From: Rusavskia elegans
Taxonomy: Eukaryota; Ascomycota; Lecanoromycetes; Teloschistales; Teloschistaceae
Reading direction: 5' to 3'
Assembly: GCA_011316305.1 (NCBI GenBank)
Contig: SAUG01000055.1
Span: 62,001 to 126,000 of the forward strand
Length of the DNA stretch: 64,000 nucleotides
Shown here: piece after piece, positions 1 to 14,435 of the stretch
How the letters are laid out: every line of letters begins with the position of its first letter
Position numbering within the stretch: the first letter of the stretch is position 1
Notes under the pieces: generated by a model
Seen by the model: the letters and a program-made list of their open reading frames with translations, nothing else
Database searches by the model: none
Told to the model about the DNA's origin: nothing
Position numbers and translations under genes: made by a program

Positions 1-3000
1 AAAATAATAAAGATAAAAATATAAAAAAAATAATTAAACTCTCTAACTAGTCTAACTAGTTATTTATATTTATAAATAGTAGATCTAGATAAATATAATA
101 CTTCGATATATTACTATATTATTAATAAAAAATTAAATTTTATTTAATTATTTTTTTTAATATAAATTTATAAATTAAAAATCTTTAAATTTATAGATTT
201 TAATAATAAACCTAATTTAAACTCGTATTTAAAATAATCTATCTAAAATACTTTTAAAATCTTTTTTAAAGAAATCCTATTTTCTAATTCTATCTGGTTA
301 TATATATTTTATAGCTTTTTTAAAGCTTTTTCTTCTTTTAAATCTATAGTATAGATATAGTATTTAATTATTATTATCTACTATATATATTCCACCGTTA
401 TTTAGGCTCGATTCTATTAATAAACTCTCTTTATAAAACTAAAAATCTACTCTATTCCTATCGAGAATATTAGATAAATAAAAATATTACGAGCTATTTA
501 TACTAGTTTTAAAAAGTTCGAAATATTATTTTTCTAAAATATCTAATTTAGATTTTCCTTAATAGTATTAGCGCGAAAATATTAATTTGCTTCGAAAGCA
601 GCTATTCGAAGATGCTAGAATTATTAAAAAATATTGTTTAAAGTATATAAAGTAGGCTTTAGATTAATTAATAAAGTTATAATATATTACCTTTTTATAT
701 TATCTTATTTTTTTTTATATAGCTGGTTTTAGATTTTAGTAGATTAATAGAAACTCTATAGTATTTAATAAAATACTTTTTAAACTTATCCCGATATCTA
801 TCTTTATATCCCGAAAAGTCTTCTATTTTTTTATTATTATCTTCTTTATTTAAATTTCGATAAAGGCTAAATTTTACTATAGGATTTAGATTGTTTATAA
901 TATTATAAATTAATTTATTTTTGCTTTTATTACGAAGATAGTACTTTATAAACTTTATATTAGTATTATTATAAATTATTAGTACTATTTCCTTATTAAT
1001 ATAGTTTAATAATTAAACTATTTACTCTATTTTAGAAAAATAATCGAAAATAGTATTATAAAGTTAGAGTACTGAATAAATTCTAATATCTATAATTTTT
1101 AAAATTAATAAAGTAAATTTATAAAATAGTCGCAGTATACTATCTATAAGGAAAAAAGATTACTATTTATCTATATTGAAGGTAATTTTTTATATTTATA
1201 GATTTTATAAATTCTTTTCTATAAATTTATTAATAAAATAATATATTTAATATATCCGATAAATTATAAAATATATTAAATTCTATCGAATATAAATATT
1301 TTAAATTATATTTCTAAATTAGAAATTAAAATCGACCCTTTTCTAGATTTTATTAAAGCCAAATTTATATTAATAAAAAATAGAAATATAGACTATAATA
1401 GTATAAATTTAAAATAAATATTAGTTTTAAAACTTTTAAATTTATATTATCTATATATATTATCTTTTTTACGATACTAGATAAACTAGTACTAATATTT
1501 CTAATTTATTTTTTATCTAGTTTTTAGATAAAATTATCGCTAATTACTTATAATCTAATAGTTTTAATAAAATTTTAGACTATTAGATTAATTATATAAA
1601 TTAGGTAAAATAGGAAATTTTAGATTCGATCCTATTAACTATTAAACCGAATAAAAATCCTTTTAAATTCTTCTTTTAATATATTATTAAAACTAGTATT
1701 ATCGGTAATAATATCTAGAAGTTTCGGCCTAAACTAGAAAAATTCTAAAACTTTTAAAAGCTCCTAGTACTATAAATAGCTAGAATAATTAGTAGAGAAG
1801 AATATAAATCTAATTAGACGTTCCTAAAATTAGGGCTAAGTATTAATCTAGTATACCAGTATTTCTAAATACGCGACCTTTTAAAAATTTAACTAGATAT
1901 TTAATATAAAGGAAATATATCCTAAAACTTTTAAATTAGATTTAATTTACTCGTAGATAGTAATATAGCTATTAAAGACAATCCATTTAGATTATATATT
2001 ACCGATAAACTTTATATCTAGATAAAATATTTATAGTAGTAATCTAAATCTCTTATTTTTAATAGTCCGAACTAGTAGATTTAGATCTAAAAAAGTTTTA
2101 TATAGGTATTTATTCTATACGGTTTAGTCGAAAATAGACTCGAATTTAATATAGCTTTTCTTCTATAATTAAAATAAGCTTTATATTACCTTTTTATATT
2201 ACTATTAACTATTTACGCGGATAAATATTACTTTAATATAGAACTATAAGTTATATCGCTTAGTGTTTTAGTAAATAATAGTAGAAAGGTATTTTTTTAT
2301 AGTAGATATATTAGAAGAATTAGAGATTATAGAATAGTCGAAAATTTTAGAACAGTTTTTATATATAATCTTATATAGACTATTTATTATTAAAGCTATC
2401 TAGTAGAATTCTTACTACTATTTCGACTATATTTATTCTATAGCTTTCTTCGACTAGAAAGAATTAACTAGTTTTCTATAAAATTTATCTTTAATACTAA
2501 TAGCTATAGAAATACTAGACTATTAATATTCGAACTCTTTATAGTAATCTAGATCCTATTAAGTATACCTATTATTATCTCGAAAGGCTAATATTAAATA
2601 GTCGGCTCGAATCTTATTAGCTATATTATTAATAATCCATTTTTACTTTCTATATAATCGATTGAATTTTAATAGTATAATATTTATAGATCGGTTTACT
2701 ATCTTACCTGGCTTATAGACTAGCTAGAATAAATTTTACTTTAAAAGGAAAACTTATCGGAAAGGACCTCGCTAGATATATTAATTTAGAAATTAGAAAG
2801 ATAAAAATTAATTAAAGGATTAGATATTTTATATTAGTTTTAATTTAGTATTAATATAATTTATATTTAGATAATAAATAATATAGAGAGGTTATATAGA
2901 TATATAAATTCTAATTTAATTATTTATTACTATATAGTAGTAAGGAATCGATATTCATCTAAATAGTATCTAAAGTGTTAAAATAACTATATAGTAAAAG

Positions 3001-3212
3001 CGGGGATTTCTTAAAATTATAATATAAAATAGGAGGTTTTAGCGGTTTTAGTAGATCGAACCCGGAAATCCGGGTTTAATCCGGAACCGAGTTAGTTCGA
3101 TATTTAGAAAAGTCGGAATCGATTCGGTTTAATACCTAGAAAAGTCGGAACCGACTCGGTTCGAACCCGGAATACGAACCCGGGTTCGAAACTCGACCCG
3201 ACGGCCAGATTA
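1..3212 (+). mobile_element. hAT-like DNA transposon relic, copy 1 (left end outside window)
   Basis: This AT-rich tract has no usable reading frame. It matches, at RIP-diverged level, the reverse complement of 9963-13261 and the segment 46690-48724. Shared landmarks include a block near 1130-1160 that recurs at 46735-46765, and the GC-richer terminal ~170 bp (3040-3212) that ends in ACGGCCAGATTA, a worn form of the CCAGTCTA terminus seen in the other copies. By comparison with the full 3.3-kb copy, its left terminus should lie about 100 bp before the window. The hAT assignment rests on the 8-bp target duplication of the full copy, not on a readable transposase. The strand given is arbitrary: it is the orientation with the GC-rich end on the right. 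Confidence 0.7.
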
Positions 3213-5190
3213 GAGAAAAGTAAAAAGAAAAATAAAAGAAAATTTTATAGCGTTATAATACCAGTAATTTTCTAAAGTAATATATTCTAAATAGTCTGGC
3301 TAATAATTTATTAAAAAAAATATAAATAGAAACCTAGAACTATTATTTTTTCAAAAATCTATAGATATTAGAAAACCTTCGAACCTATTATTTCTAAAGT
3401 ACTTTTCGCTAAATTATATTATAAAATCTTTATCGATATCGCTACTATAAATATAAATAGAAAGATCGATAGAATATAAAATATAGTATTAATTGTTTTA
3501 TAGAATATAATAAAAGAATAGAAAATTACTTTTCTAATAAATAAATATATTATTTTATTATATTTCTATATATATCCGATAATATTTATCTTATATCGAT
3601 TATTAACTAGCTATAATTTATACTAAGTATACTACTATTTAATAAATAAACGTCTAGTTTATTAAAGGATTAATATAGAATCTTGAAATATAGCCGGAAC
3701 TATAATAATAGCTAGTTAATAATAAATTCTAAAAAATTAAAAGTTCTAGAAGAAAAATAAATATCTATAAAATTATTTAGGAAAATAAAATACTATTTAT
3801 ATAGTACCGGTATATAAATTAAAGTTTATAGATTACTATTAAAAAAGCTAGTATTAAATAGAATATATTTCCTTTTTATATTACCTGTAATTACTTTTAT
3901 ATTTAACTATCGAATACGATTACGAATTAGGTTAAGTCGGATCTTTAAATCGGATTTTTAGGTTAAAGTCTATAATCCGATCCAAAGTCGAATTAGAATC
4001 TATAACTCGACCCGACCGCTTAATAGATTAAACCCGGGTCGGGTTACTAAGATCGGATCGAATATCCGACGGTTTAACGGGAATCCGATTCGAACCGGCC
4101 AGTCTACGAAATCGTTATTAGAAATTTTTAATTAAAAGATTATAATCTAGTAATAAACGAAGAAAATAGAATATTTAGCTTTAAACGATACTCCTATAAA
4201 AGTAATATCTAGTCTACGCCGAAGCAGCGTTTTCGGATAGATAAAAAGTCGAATATAAAATATAAATTTATAGTTTCGAAAAAAGACGATTAAAAACTAT
4301 TTAGATCCGATTTATTAGATATTGGTATAGATAAACTAGATTAATAAAATAGAGATAGAAACGAAAATTACAAAACTTTTAAAAATTCTATACTATCTAA
4401 TAAGAAATAAAAAGGAATCTATTAGAAAAAATTTCTAGTAAATATAAAAATTAGATAAATTTATTTTAAAAAGATATAACTAAGAAAGTACTATCTAAAT
4501 ATTAATTATAAAATTATAAAATTGGATTTAGACTAGATAAATAACTTATATTTAGATCTATCTATCTATTATCTACTATAGAATTCGGAATATTCCGTAA
4601 ATATTTAGACGAAAATATAAAAAAAAGATTTATTAGAAAATCTTAATAACTAATAGGATATCCTATCTTTTTTATTTTTAAAAAAAACGAAACATTTCGT
4701 CTATATATCGATTATCGAAAGCTAATTATTATTGGAATTGAAAACCGATATTTATTACTAAATATTAGCGAGTTTTAAAATGGATTTTCTAGAATATAAT
4801 ATTTTATAAAGCTCGTAAAAGTTTTTAAAAATAATTCTATAATTAAATTAATAATTATAAAAAAATACCGATTTTAGATATTTTTATATTCGTTTCCGAA
4901 AGAATACTAGACTATTATTAAAACAATTAATATATAAAAAAAATCAATTTTAACTATATTATAAAAGCTTTTTAGAAAAGAAATTATTTTTATAAATCAA
5001 TAAATCTATTAACTAGTCGAAAAATTAATCCGATCGACTATTCGCGTAGATATTAAAGCTAAATTTCTATAAAAATAAATCTAGATAATATAAAAAAAAT
5101 TTATTAGTAGATAAAAAAATATATTTTCTATATAATGTTTTAGATTATATATCCGTATCAAAGCAATCTATTTCTATCCCGCGTACTAAA

Positions 5191-5623
5191 TGCCGAACGT
5201 TTATAGATCAGATTATACTTACAGGTCAGATTGCTTCTACTACTAAAAACCGTAAATTTCTAATATTTTTATTGTCTCGTTATATAGTTACGATATAAAG
5301 AATGATTTAGATCTTTCTAGTAATAATAGTAGATTAGCTATATAGTTGATTTCCATCAAGAAATAAATATATATAGTGGAATCTACGTATAATATTTGTA
5401 AATCTAATCGTCGTCGTATTAGTTCCGCTACGAAAATTTAGTTTCTAGAATAAAGAGTAATCTTTTACCTAGGATTTATAGAGTAATATTTAAAATAGAT
5501 AGGATAAATTCGTTGACTATCTACAATTTTACGTTGTTGATTAGATCGTGATTAAAAAGGAAAGTTTTTGGTGGTAGAAGCAATCTGGCCTGTGAATGTA
5601 ATCTGGTCTATAAACGTTCGGTA
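5191..5623. mobile_element. ~433-bp non-autonomous element with ~60-bp terminal inverted repeats
   Basis: The left end (TGCCGAACGTTTATAGATCA...) and the reverse complement of the right end (TACCGAACGTTTATAGACCA...) agree over about 60 bp, differing mainly at C/T and G/A positions. The 310-bp interior is AT-rich and has no coding frame. The element is less AT-saturated than its surroundings. I could not identify a clear target-site duplication. It lies inside the copia relic. Confidence 0.7.
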
Positions 5624-7095
5624 TCAAGATCGCGACTGTCGATTTTGGTAATTTGGCACGGATAAAATATAACTATTCTAAAAATAAAGAATTCTAAAAA
5701 TAGTTTAAAGCAAAATCTAAATTAAAAGTTAAAAGAAAAAGCTATAAAAGAAAAAACTATAAAAAAAAATTTTTTTAAAAAAATAGACTATTAGATTTAT
5801 AATATTAGGAATTTATTTAATAAAGAATTTTTATAATCTTTTTCTTCCGAAAATAAAAAAAATAAAAAAGTAGACTATAAAATAGCTATTTTAAATAAAA
5901 AACTCGCTAGTAACTTTTTACTTTTTATTATATTCTGGATTATAGACTCCGACGCTTTATTCTATATCATTAACGAATTCTAACTATTTAGACTATCTGT
6001 AATTTCTATTAAACGATAAATTATTAATACTAGAAAGAGGAAATTATATATAGATAAAAATAACACTATAATACTATAGATACTAAATTGTAATAAAATA
6101 CTATTTATTAGTATTCTTTATATTCTATTATTCCGAATTAATTTTCTATCTAGAAAAAACTATATTAAAAAGATTTTATCGGTTTGTTTAATAAAAACTC
6201 CTTTTAGATAAACGATAACTAAACTAAATGAATTTTCAAAGTTAAAAAATATAGAAAAATCTATATATTTTTAGTAATTGTAGAAAATTTCGAAAAAACT
6301 ACTTTTTCTATTATTAAAATCCTATTTTTATTAATCTACCCAATTTTATCTATTTTCAAAACTTCTATCTAGACTAATATATAGAATAATATCTCTACTA
6401 GCGATTTAAAGAAATAGATATTCGAAAAGTACGAATATAATCTATAGTATAGACGTTTTAAATACTTTAGTTTTGTAGTAATAATAAAAGCTAATAAAAT
6501 TACTAATCGAGTAAAACTAATTTTAATAGTTTAAATTTTTAGTAAAATCTATAATATCTATACTAAAGTAAAGATAATAGAAAGTAGAAACTATTAAATT
6601 AGCAATTATAAATCTAGAATTCTTTATCTAGTTTCTATTAATATCTATAGCGTTTTTCTACTATAATAAAAAGGCTATAAATATGTTTTTCGATTTATTA
6701 ATAACTATTTATAATTTAATTAATCCCTATTAATAATAATTAGAAACGACAACTATATAGTTTTAATCTACTAAAAAAAAGTTATCGAATTTAAAACTAA
6801 TATAAAATTTAAAGTTTTTCGTTTAAATAATATTATAGAATTTTCAAAATAAATTTAAAAAATAGTAAATTTTCGCTAGCGTTTTATATTAAACTACCGA
6901 ACTATATTATTTTGATTAAAATAGTATTATATAACGATATATCTATATTATATAAAATAATATTCGACCTATATTTTACTAAACTAATCTACTAATAGAA
7001 TTTTCGTCTAAAATAGATAAATCGAATATATATATTAGAAATCGTATCGGAATAATTTTAAAAATAATAAATAGTTGGTTTTATTATATTAGATA

Positions 7096-7490
7096 TAAAT
7101 TGACCGATTCGAATCGGATTTCCGTCGAATCGTCGGATATTCGATCCGATTTTAATAATCCGACCCGGATCTAACCCGATTAAATAATATATTTATATAT
7201 TATTATTTTAATAATTTATTAGATATAATCTATCTAGATAATATATTTCCTCGAATTAAAACCTTTCTAGCTAGCGTAGTTAATTAATTAGAATTTTTAT
7301 AGTAAATTCGTATAAAAGTTATACCAGCTTTATACTTTTATACTAGGACTTAGTAGTTTTAATAGATTAGATCGGATTATAATTTAGAATCCAAAATTCG
7401 GTCGGGTCGGATTATATTTTAGTCTAATCTAACTTTGGTCGGATCGAATTAGCTAACTCGGGTTCGAAATCCGACCCGACAGCCAATCTA
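7096..7490. mobile_element. MITE of the TAGACTGGC family, 395 bp, 8-bp target duplication
   Basis: The termini are TAAATTGACC and AGCCAATCTA, RIP-worn versions of TAGACTGGC(T/C) and its complement. The flanks are attagata (7088-7095) and attagatg (7491-7498), an 8-bp target duplication with one G/A difference. The ends are GC-richer (repeated GGATCGGAT/CCGACCCG-like words) and the middle is AT-rich, as in all copies of this family. It is inserted in the copia relic. Confidence 0.8.
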
Positions 7491-9962
7491 ATTAGATGTT
7501 CGATAAGATTCGACCTTTAAATAATTACTTTAAAATCTAGAATTATAAATACTATTTCTTTATATTATAAAATTACTATTAATAGATAATAGAATGAATA
7601 GATTTATATATTAAAATAGAATTTTATTTTTCGTCTATAAAAATAAAACAAACTTTTAGTATCGTTTTTAGATTTCTAATATAAAGTTAGTAGTTAAAAT
7701 TTATATTATTAAATTCGCTGGAAATATAAAAAAAAAATTGAGTTTAAATTTAATATCTAGACGCGTAATAAATTTTCTAGAAGAAAATTTTATAGGCGAT
7801 TTCCGAAAGTATTTATTACTATACTAACTAATATTTAAATAATAATCTAGCTATCTATTTAGTTAAACAATATTAATATTTAGTCTAAAATTTCTTAAAC
7901 CTAGTATTATTTCTAAAATCTACTATTTTGATTAAATTATTTTTATATAAATTTATATATATAATAATATCGAAATAGAAAAAAAAGTTCGACACTAATA
8001 ATAAAAATAAAAACCTTTATCGGAATAAAATTTCTAAAGTTAATATAGTATTTATTCTAGTATTCGTAGTTATAATAGATATAGAAAATAGAAATAACAA
8101 AGAAAATATATAGATAATAATCTATTCCGATATATAAAATTAGCAAAATACTATTTCGATACCGTTAATATATAAATAAACTTTTAATAAACCTATCTAA
8201 AATAAAAAAAAAAATAAAAAATCGCTATAATAATTATCGCGTTTATATTAAATAGTATATAAAAGTTCGTTTTCTTTTTAAAAGAAACTAATATTATTAT
8301 TAGTAAATAGATATTTAAAATTAAACTATATTTAGATAGTTCCCTCGATAAATTTAAAGTTAAACTAGTTATACGAGGCTTTTTATAGATTTAAAGTATC
8401 GATTTCGAATAGACGTTTATATTAATAGTTAAATTCGATTTTCTATATCTATTTTTCGTTTTTATTATTATATAAATATAGAATACTACTAAATAAATAT
8501 TAATAACACCTTGACTAAATCTATTTTTAAAGGAAAAGTCTTTATAAAAATATTAAATAGAGTAAATTATTTTCTAGAAATGATACAATAAAAATTATAT
8601 AATATATATAGATTAAAATAAACTATAAGAAACTAGTATAAATAATTCATTAAAGTATTATTAGAAATAGAATATAGATAATACGCTACTAACTTTTATT
8701 TCTTTATTTATAATAAAAAAGGTTCTTCTATTAGTTTATATTAATAATATTTATATTATTACTATTTTAGTAACTTAGGTCTATTCATTTAAATCGTTTT
8801 TTAGAATTATTTTTAAAGTTAAAAATCTAGAAGAAATAGAAAGAATCTTTGATTTTAAAATTATAAAAAATAGATCTAAAAAATTAATTAAAATGAACTA
8901 GATTATCTAATTTAAAAAAGTTTTAGAATTTATAGAAATACAATATTATAGATATAAACTAATTAAAATCTCTATAAATAGCTATAGTAGTTTCCGTTCT
9001 ATATAACCGGACGATAAATATATTAATTTTAAATAGTATTAAATAAAAATCGGATGTTTAATATATAAATATATTTTTATTTAAATAGATATTATATTTG
9101 CTTTTAGATATTTCAGTTAATATTTTAATAATCCCGCGAAATATTACCGATAAATTTTAAAGGATTTTCTAAAATACGTTTAATTAACAATTAATAAAAG
9201 TCTAATATTTAATACTGGTAAAAACTAAATAATTATCTATTTTTTCGATTCCGATTAAATAATAAATCTAATTAATAGAAAATCTATTTTTATCTATATT
9301 TATATATTCGCTGGCGGATCGATATTTTAAATAAACTATTAATAGAAGTTAGTTAAAATTTTAACAACCGAAACCGAATATATAATATTATCGATCTATA
9401 TAAAAAATTGTTTTTAGATTTTATAATTATTAAAAGATTTTAGTTTGATAGAATTTATTAACGATAACTTTAAATATATTAGTATTATCGATAAAAAGAT
9501 ATATAAAAAAATTTCAGCTATCTAAATTAGAGATAATAACTAAATAATACTCGCGTTAATAGATAATAATGATATTTATAACCGGTTAAAGTATTTTAAT
9601 ATTAACTATTATAAAATCCGCGATCTGTATAAAAATAATTTTATTATTATTAAATTTATACTAAACGTAGATACTATTACCGATAATTTAACTAAACTAA
9701 TAATAAAAGATAAATATAGAATATTTAAAAAATAACTCGATATAAAGATTAGTAGCAATTCGAAATAGATATTAATTATCTAGAACTTTCTAGATCTAGA
9801 TTATTTATTATTTCTAAATTAACGATAGTAGAAACTAATAATTTAGGATAATATTATCTACGGGATATAGAAAGATTCTATTAATTTAAAAAAGACTCGA
9901 AGATAATAAAAACTAGTAGTTAAAAAAAGATTATCTATATACTAAATAGAAATATTAATATA

Positions 9963-12900
9963 TAGACTGGCTGTCGGGTCGAATTTTAAATCTGGGTTAA
10001 AGAAACCGATTTAACCCGAAACGGTTCTGACTTTTCTAGGTACCGAACCGAGTCGGATCGGATTATTTTAAAGTTCGACCCGATTTGGTTCCGGGTTAAA
10101 CCTAGGAACCCGGGTTTAACTTGCTAAAACCGCTAAAATCTCTTTTCCTATATTATAATATTAAGAAAACCTCGCTTTTACTATACGGTTATATTATAAT
10201 ATAATTACTTTAGGTACTATTTAGATAGACGTCGATTTTTTATATCTAAATATTTAATAATATTTAAGTTAATACTTATATATTTATATTACTTTTCTAT
10301 ATTATTTGTTATTCAAATATTAATCGTATTAATTTTAAATCTTTAAAACTAATTTAAAATATCTAATCTTTTAATTAATTCTCGCCTATCCGTTTTCTAG
10401 ACCGATACGCCTAGTAAGATTCTAGAAAATAAATCCTTTCTAAATAAAATCCATTTTAGCTAGTCTATAAACCAGACGGTAAACCGATTTATAAATATTA
10501 TACTATTTAAATTTAATTAATTATTTTTAAAATTAAAACGGATTATTAAAAATATAGCTAATAAAGTTCGAACTAATTATCTAATACTAGTTTTCGAGAT
10601 AATACTATATATATTTAATAGGATCAAGATTACTATTAAGAGTTCGAATATTAATAGTCTAGTATTACTATAGCTACTAGTATTATAAATAAAATCTATA
10701 GAAACTAGTTAATTTTTTCTAGTCGAAAAAAAGCTATAGAATATATATAGTCGATATAATAGTATAAATTCTATTAAATAGCATTAATAATAGATAGTTT
10801 CTCTAAAATTATATATAAAAACTATTCTAAAATTTTCGACTATTTTATAACTTCTAATTCTTTTAATATATCTACTATAAAAGGATATCTTTATATTTTA
10901 ACTTACTAAAAAACTAAGTAATATAATTTAAAATTTTTTATTAAAGTAATATTAATCCGCGTAAATAGCTAAAGATAATATAAAAAAATAATATAAAGTT
11001 TAGTTTATATTATAGAAGAAAAGCTATATTAAAATTAATTCTATTTTCGACTAAATCGTATAGAATTAATATCTATAAAATTTTTTCTTAGATTTAAATC
11101 TATTAGTTCGGACTGTCGAAAATAAAAGATTTAGGTAAATATTATATATATTTTATCTAGATATAAAATTTATCGACTTTAAATAATTTATATAGATAGT
11201 TTTTAATAGTTATAAAACTTTCCGTTAATAAATTAAATCTAATTTAAAAACTTTAAAATATATTTCCTTTATATTAGATATCTAGTTAAATCTATAAATA
11301 ATCGTATATTTAGAAATATTATTATATTAGGTTAATATTTAATATTAACTCTAGAAGCGTCTAATTAGATTTATATCTTTTTTTATTAATTATTCTAGCC
11401 GTATATAGTACTAGAAGCTATTAAATTTTTTAGAATTATTCTAGCGTAGATAAATGCTTCTATATATTTTTATCGAAAATACTAGTCCTAATAATATATT
11501 AAAAAAAAGTTTAAAAAGGCTTTTACTCGGTTTAATAGCCGATAGGATCGAATTTAAAACTTTCTACTTTATCTAGTTTATATAATTAATCTAGTAGCCT
11601 AAAATTTTATTAAAACTCTTAGATTATTAATAATTAGCGACAATTTTATCTAAAAACTAGATAATAAATAGATTAGAAATATTAGTATTAGCCTATTCAA
11701 TATTACAAGAAAGATAGTAATAATAGATAATATAAAGTTAAAATTTTTAAAACTAATGTTTTTTTTAAATTTATACTATTATAGTTTATATCTCTATCTT
11801 CTTTTAATATAAGCTTCGTTTTAAAGAAATCTAAAAAAAGATCGATTCTAATTTCTAATCTAGAGATATAATTGAAATTATCTATATTTAATAGAATCTA
11901 TTATATTTTATAATTCGTTGGATATAATAATTACGCTATTTTATTAATAAATTTATAGAAAAAAATTCGTAAAACCTTAATTAATTAAAAATTACTTTTA
12001 ATATAGATAAATAATAATCTCTTTTCTTTATAGATAATATACTGCGGCCGTTCTATAAAATTATTTTATTAGTTTTAAAAACTATAGACGTTAAAATTTA
12101 TTTAATATTCCGATTTTAAAGTACTATTTTCGATTATTTTTCTAAAATAAAGGAAGTAGTTCGATTATGGAATTATATTAATAAAATAATAATACTAACA
12201 GTTTATAATAACACTAATATAAAGTTTCTAAAGTACTATTTATATATTAAAGATAAAGGTAGATTAATTTATAATTTTATAAATATTTTAGATTCTATAA
12301 TAAAGCTTAACCTTTATTAAAACTAAAAAAAAAAAGATAATAATAAAAAAATAGAAGATTTTTTAAAATATAAAAGTAGATATCGGATCGAATTTAAAAA
12401 GTATTTTACTGAATACTATAGAGTTTCTATCGATTTATTAAAATCTAAAACCGGCCGTATAGAAGAAAAAAAGATAATATAAAAAAAATAAGAAATTATA
12501 ATTCTACTAATTAGTTTAAAGCCTATTTTATCTATTTTAAATAATATTTTTCGATAACTTTAGCGTTTTCGAATAGCTATTTCCGCGCTAATACTATCGG
12601 AAATAATCGAAATTAGATATTTTTAAAAAATAACGTTTCGAATTTAATAAAACTAGTATAGATAGCTTATAATTTTTTTTATTTATCTAATATTTTTAGT
12701 AGAAATAAAACGGACTTTTAGTTTTATAAAGAAAATTTATTAGTAGAATCGAATCTAAATAATACTAGAATATTTAGAATAGATAATAAAAATTAAATAC
12801 TATAACCGTACTATAGATTCAGAAATAGAAATAGTTTTAAAAAAATTATAGAATATATATAATCGGGTATAATTAGAAAATAGAATATTATTTCGGAAAA

Positions 12901-13261
12901 GAAATCCTTTTAAAAAAAAATTAGAAAATATTTTAAACAGATTAAATTAAATATTCTTTAATTTAATATTAAATAAAAAAAATTACCGCTTTATATTATT
13001 TAAACTATTTATTATAGTTAATATAATATATCTAAATTAATAATTATTTATTAAAACTATAGTATTCGATTATCTAATATAATTATAAATTAGGTTAGAT
13101 CGGATTTCTATTAATTTCTATTTTATAATCTAATCCGACCTTCGATTCTAATTTTAGAAACCGACCTATACTATTTAGTAGATCGGATCGAACCGACTCG
13201 CTAAAATTCGAATCGAATTTCCGAAATACGGACGGGAACTCGTACCGAAATAGCCAGTCTA
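9963..13261 (-). mobile_element. Full-length hAT-like DNA transposon, 3.3 kb, perfect 8-bp target duplication
   Basis: It starts with TAGACTGGCTGTCGGGTC and ends with GAAATAGCCAGTCTA. It is flanked on both sides by ttaatata (9955-9962 and 13262-13269), a perfect 8-bp duplication. An 8-bp duplication with short TIRs is typical of the hAT superfamily. Reverse-complement similarity to copies at 1-3212 and 46690-48724 runs through the element. The interior is saturated with A and T, so no transposase motif can be read and the superfamily call rests on duplication length and TIRs. The terminal ~170 bp are shared with the small TAGACTGGC MITEs, making this the likely source of their transposase. 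Confidence 0.8.
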
Positions 13262-13499
13262 TTAATATATATAGTTATTTAAATAAAGTTTATATTGAAT
13301 TCTACTAAAATTTATTTAAAATTTACGTTAGAACTCGCGCCGAAATATTATAAATTATATAATCTATATAGATATTTTAGCGCGTAGAATATTTTAAAAG
13401 TTAATATTAAAAGTTTATATTAAAAAATTATAGATTAGATATTCTATACCGAGATTTTTACGCGCTAGTTTAGTTTAGAAGATAAAAATTCTATATAGA

Positions 13500-14435
13500 A
13501 TTTTTATTTCTTTTAAATAATTTTTATCTAAAACTATATTAAAATTATATATATATTAATATTCAATTAACGTTATATATTGTAACGATTGTTATACTTA
13601 TATATAAAAAGATTTTTACAGCTAAAAATATATTCGCTAGATAAAATTTATAGCGTAGTTAATTATTTCTATTTAATTATTTTTTTATTCGCAATTAATA
13701 TTTTTGTACTATATTTAAATACTATATATCTAATCTTTCTTCGACGTTATAAACGAGTATAAATATCTAATATTTCCGTTATATCTATTTACTATACTGC
13801 GTTATATTTATCTATAGTTATTATATCGATTATATTTATTTTTCAACCTATATCTAAATGTTCTACTAAATTATTAAAATACTTTTTTATCTATTTAGCT
13901 TTAAAAGAAGACCTAAATAGTATACTAACTACTATAGCTAGTAATTCTACCCGGTCGATTAGGTTAAAGATGGGAAGATCGAATAACGCGTTTTAAAAAC
14001 GGTAAAAAAGAAATTTAAATCAAATTCGAAATAGATTATTCTAGCTATAATAAGATAGTCGACGACAACGCGGGTAGATATAGTTATTACGAATATAAAA
14101 AGATACTACCGTCTGGTTTAACTTATAGCTATAGCTATTACGAAAATATATACGGACGTAAAAGCTTTCAAATTTATATTACTAGTAAAATAAAAAGAAA
14201 CGATAACTATAAAATATATTTATCTATAAAAACTTCTATATTAATTATCGGTAGAAGGATATATTATATTATTTGACAGATTTAAATTATAATTCTATAG
14301 AATGAACTATTAATTATATTAACTAAACTAGAATATAGATTCTACTACCGTATATTTGATATTGATATACTAACGTTTGATTTATCTACCGAACTATTGG
14401 TTTATCGGATACTAAAACCAAAACTAAATTAATTA
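13500..14435 (-). mobile_element. Unnamed dispersed repeat family B, copy 1 (~0.95 kb)
   Basis: It matches 31610-33006, 35025-35972 and the reverse complement of 45700-46680. Shared landmarks are an ATTTTTATCTA/TTCCTGTCTGG-like start, a run near 13600 resembling AAAGA(A)TTTTTACAGC, and an end rich in ACCAAAACCAAAAC followed by AATTAATTAAATA. In the better preserved copies a coding relic runs on the strand reported here. I see no terminal inverted repeats or long direct repeats, and the edges are good to about 20 bp. Class unknown. Confidence 0.6.

Larger units (their letters stand above)
4130..9740 (+). mobile_element. Ty1/copia retrotransposon relic (RIP-degraded pol)
   Basis: Fragments of a copia-type polyprotein can be read in order on the + strand. 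A protease-like WIIDSDA (family WI(L/I)DSGA, Gly to Asp) lies at 5936-5956. RT blocks at about 8290-8560 resemble K-x-R-x-V-A-R-G-F and D-V-N-N-A-F. YINN replaces the RT catalytic YVDD at 8737-8748, and an A-D-x-L-T-K-like end occurs near 9675. Protease before RT, with an integrase-sized interval between, is the Ty1/copia order. Stops are dense throughout and both catalytic changes are of the G-to-A type expected from RIP. I could not find the LTRs, so the ends are approximate. It is interrupted by a TIR element at 5191 and a MITE at 7096. Confidence 0.7.

Noticed and set aside
3292..4112. An 821-bp TAGACTGGC-type element between TAGTCTGGCT and GGCCAGTCTA
   Set aside because: The flanking 8-mers (attctaaa and cgaaatcg) do not match, so these are more likely ends of different insertions.
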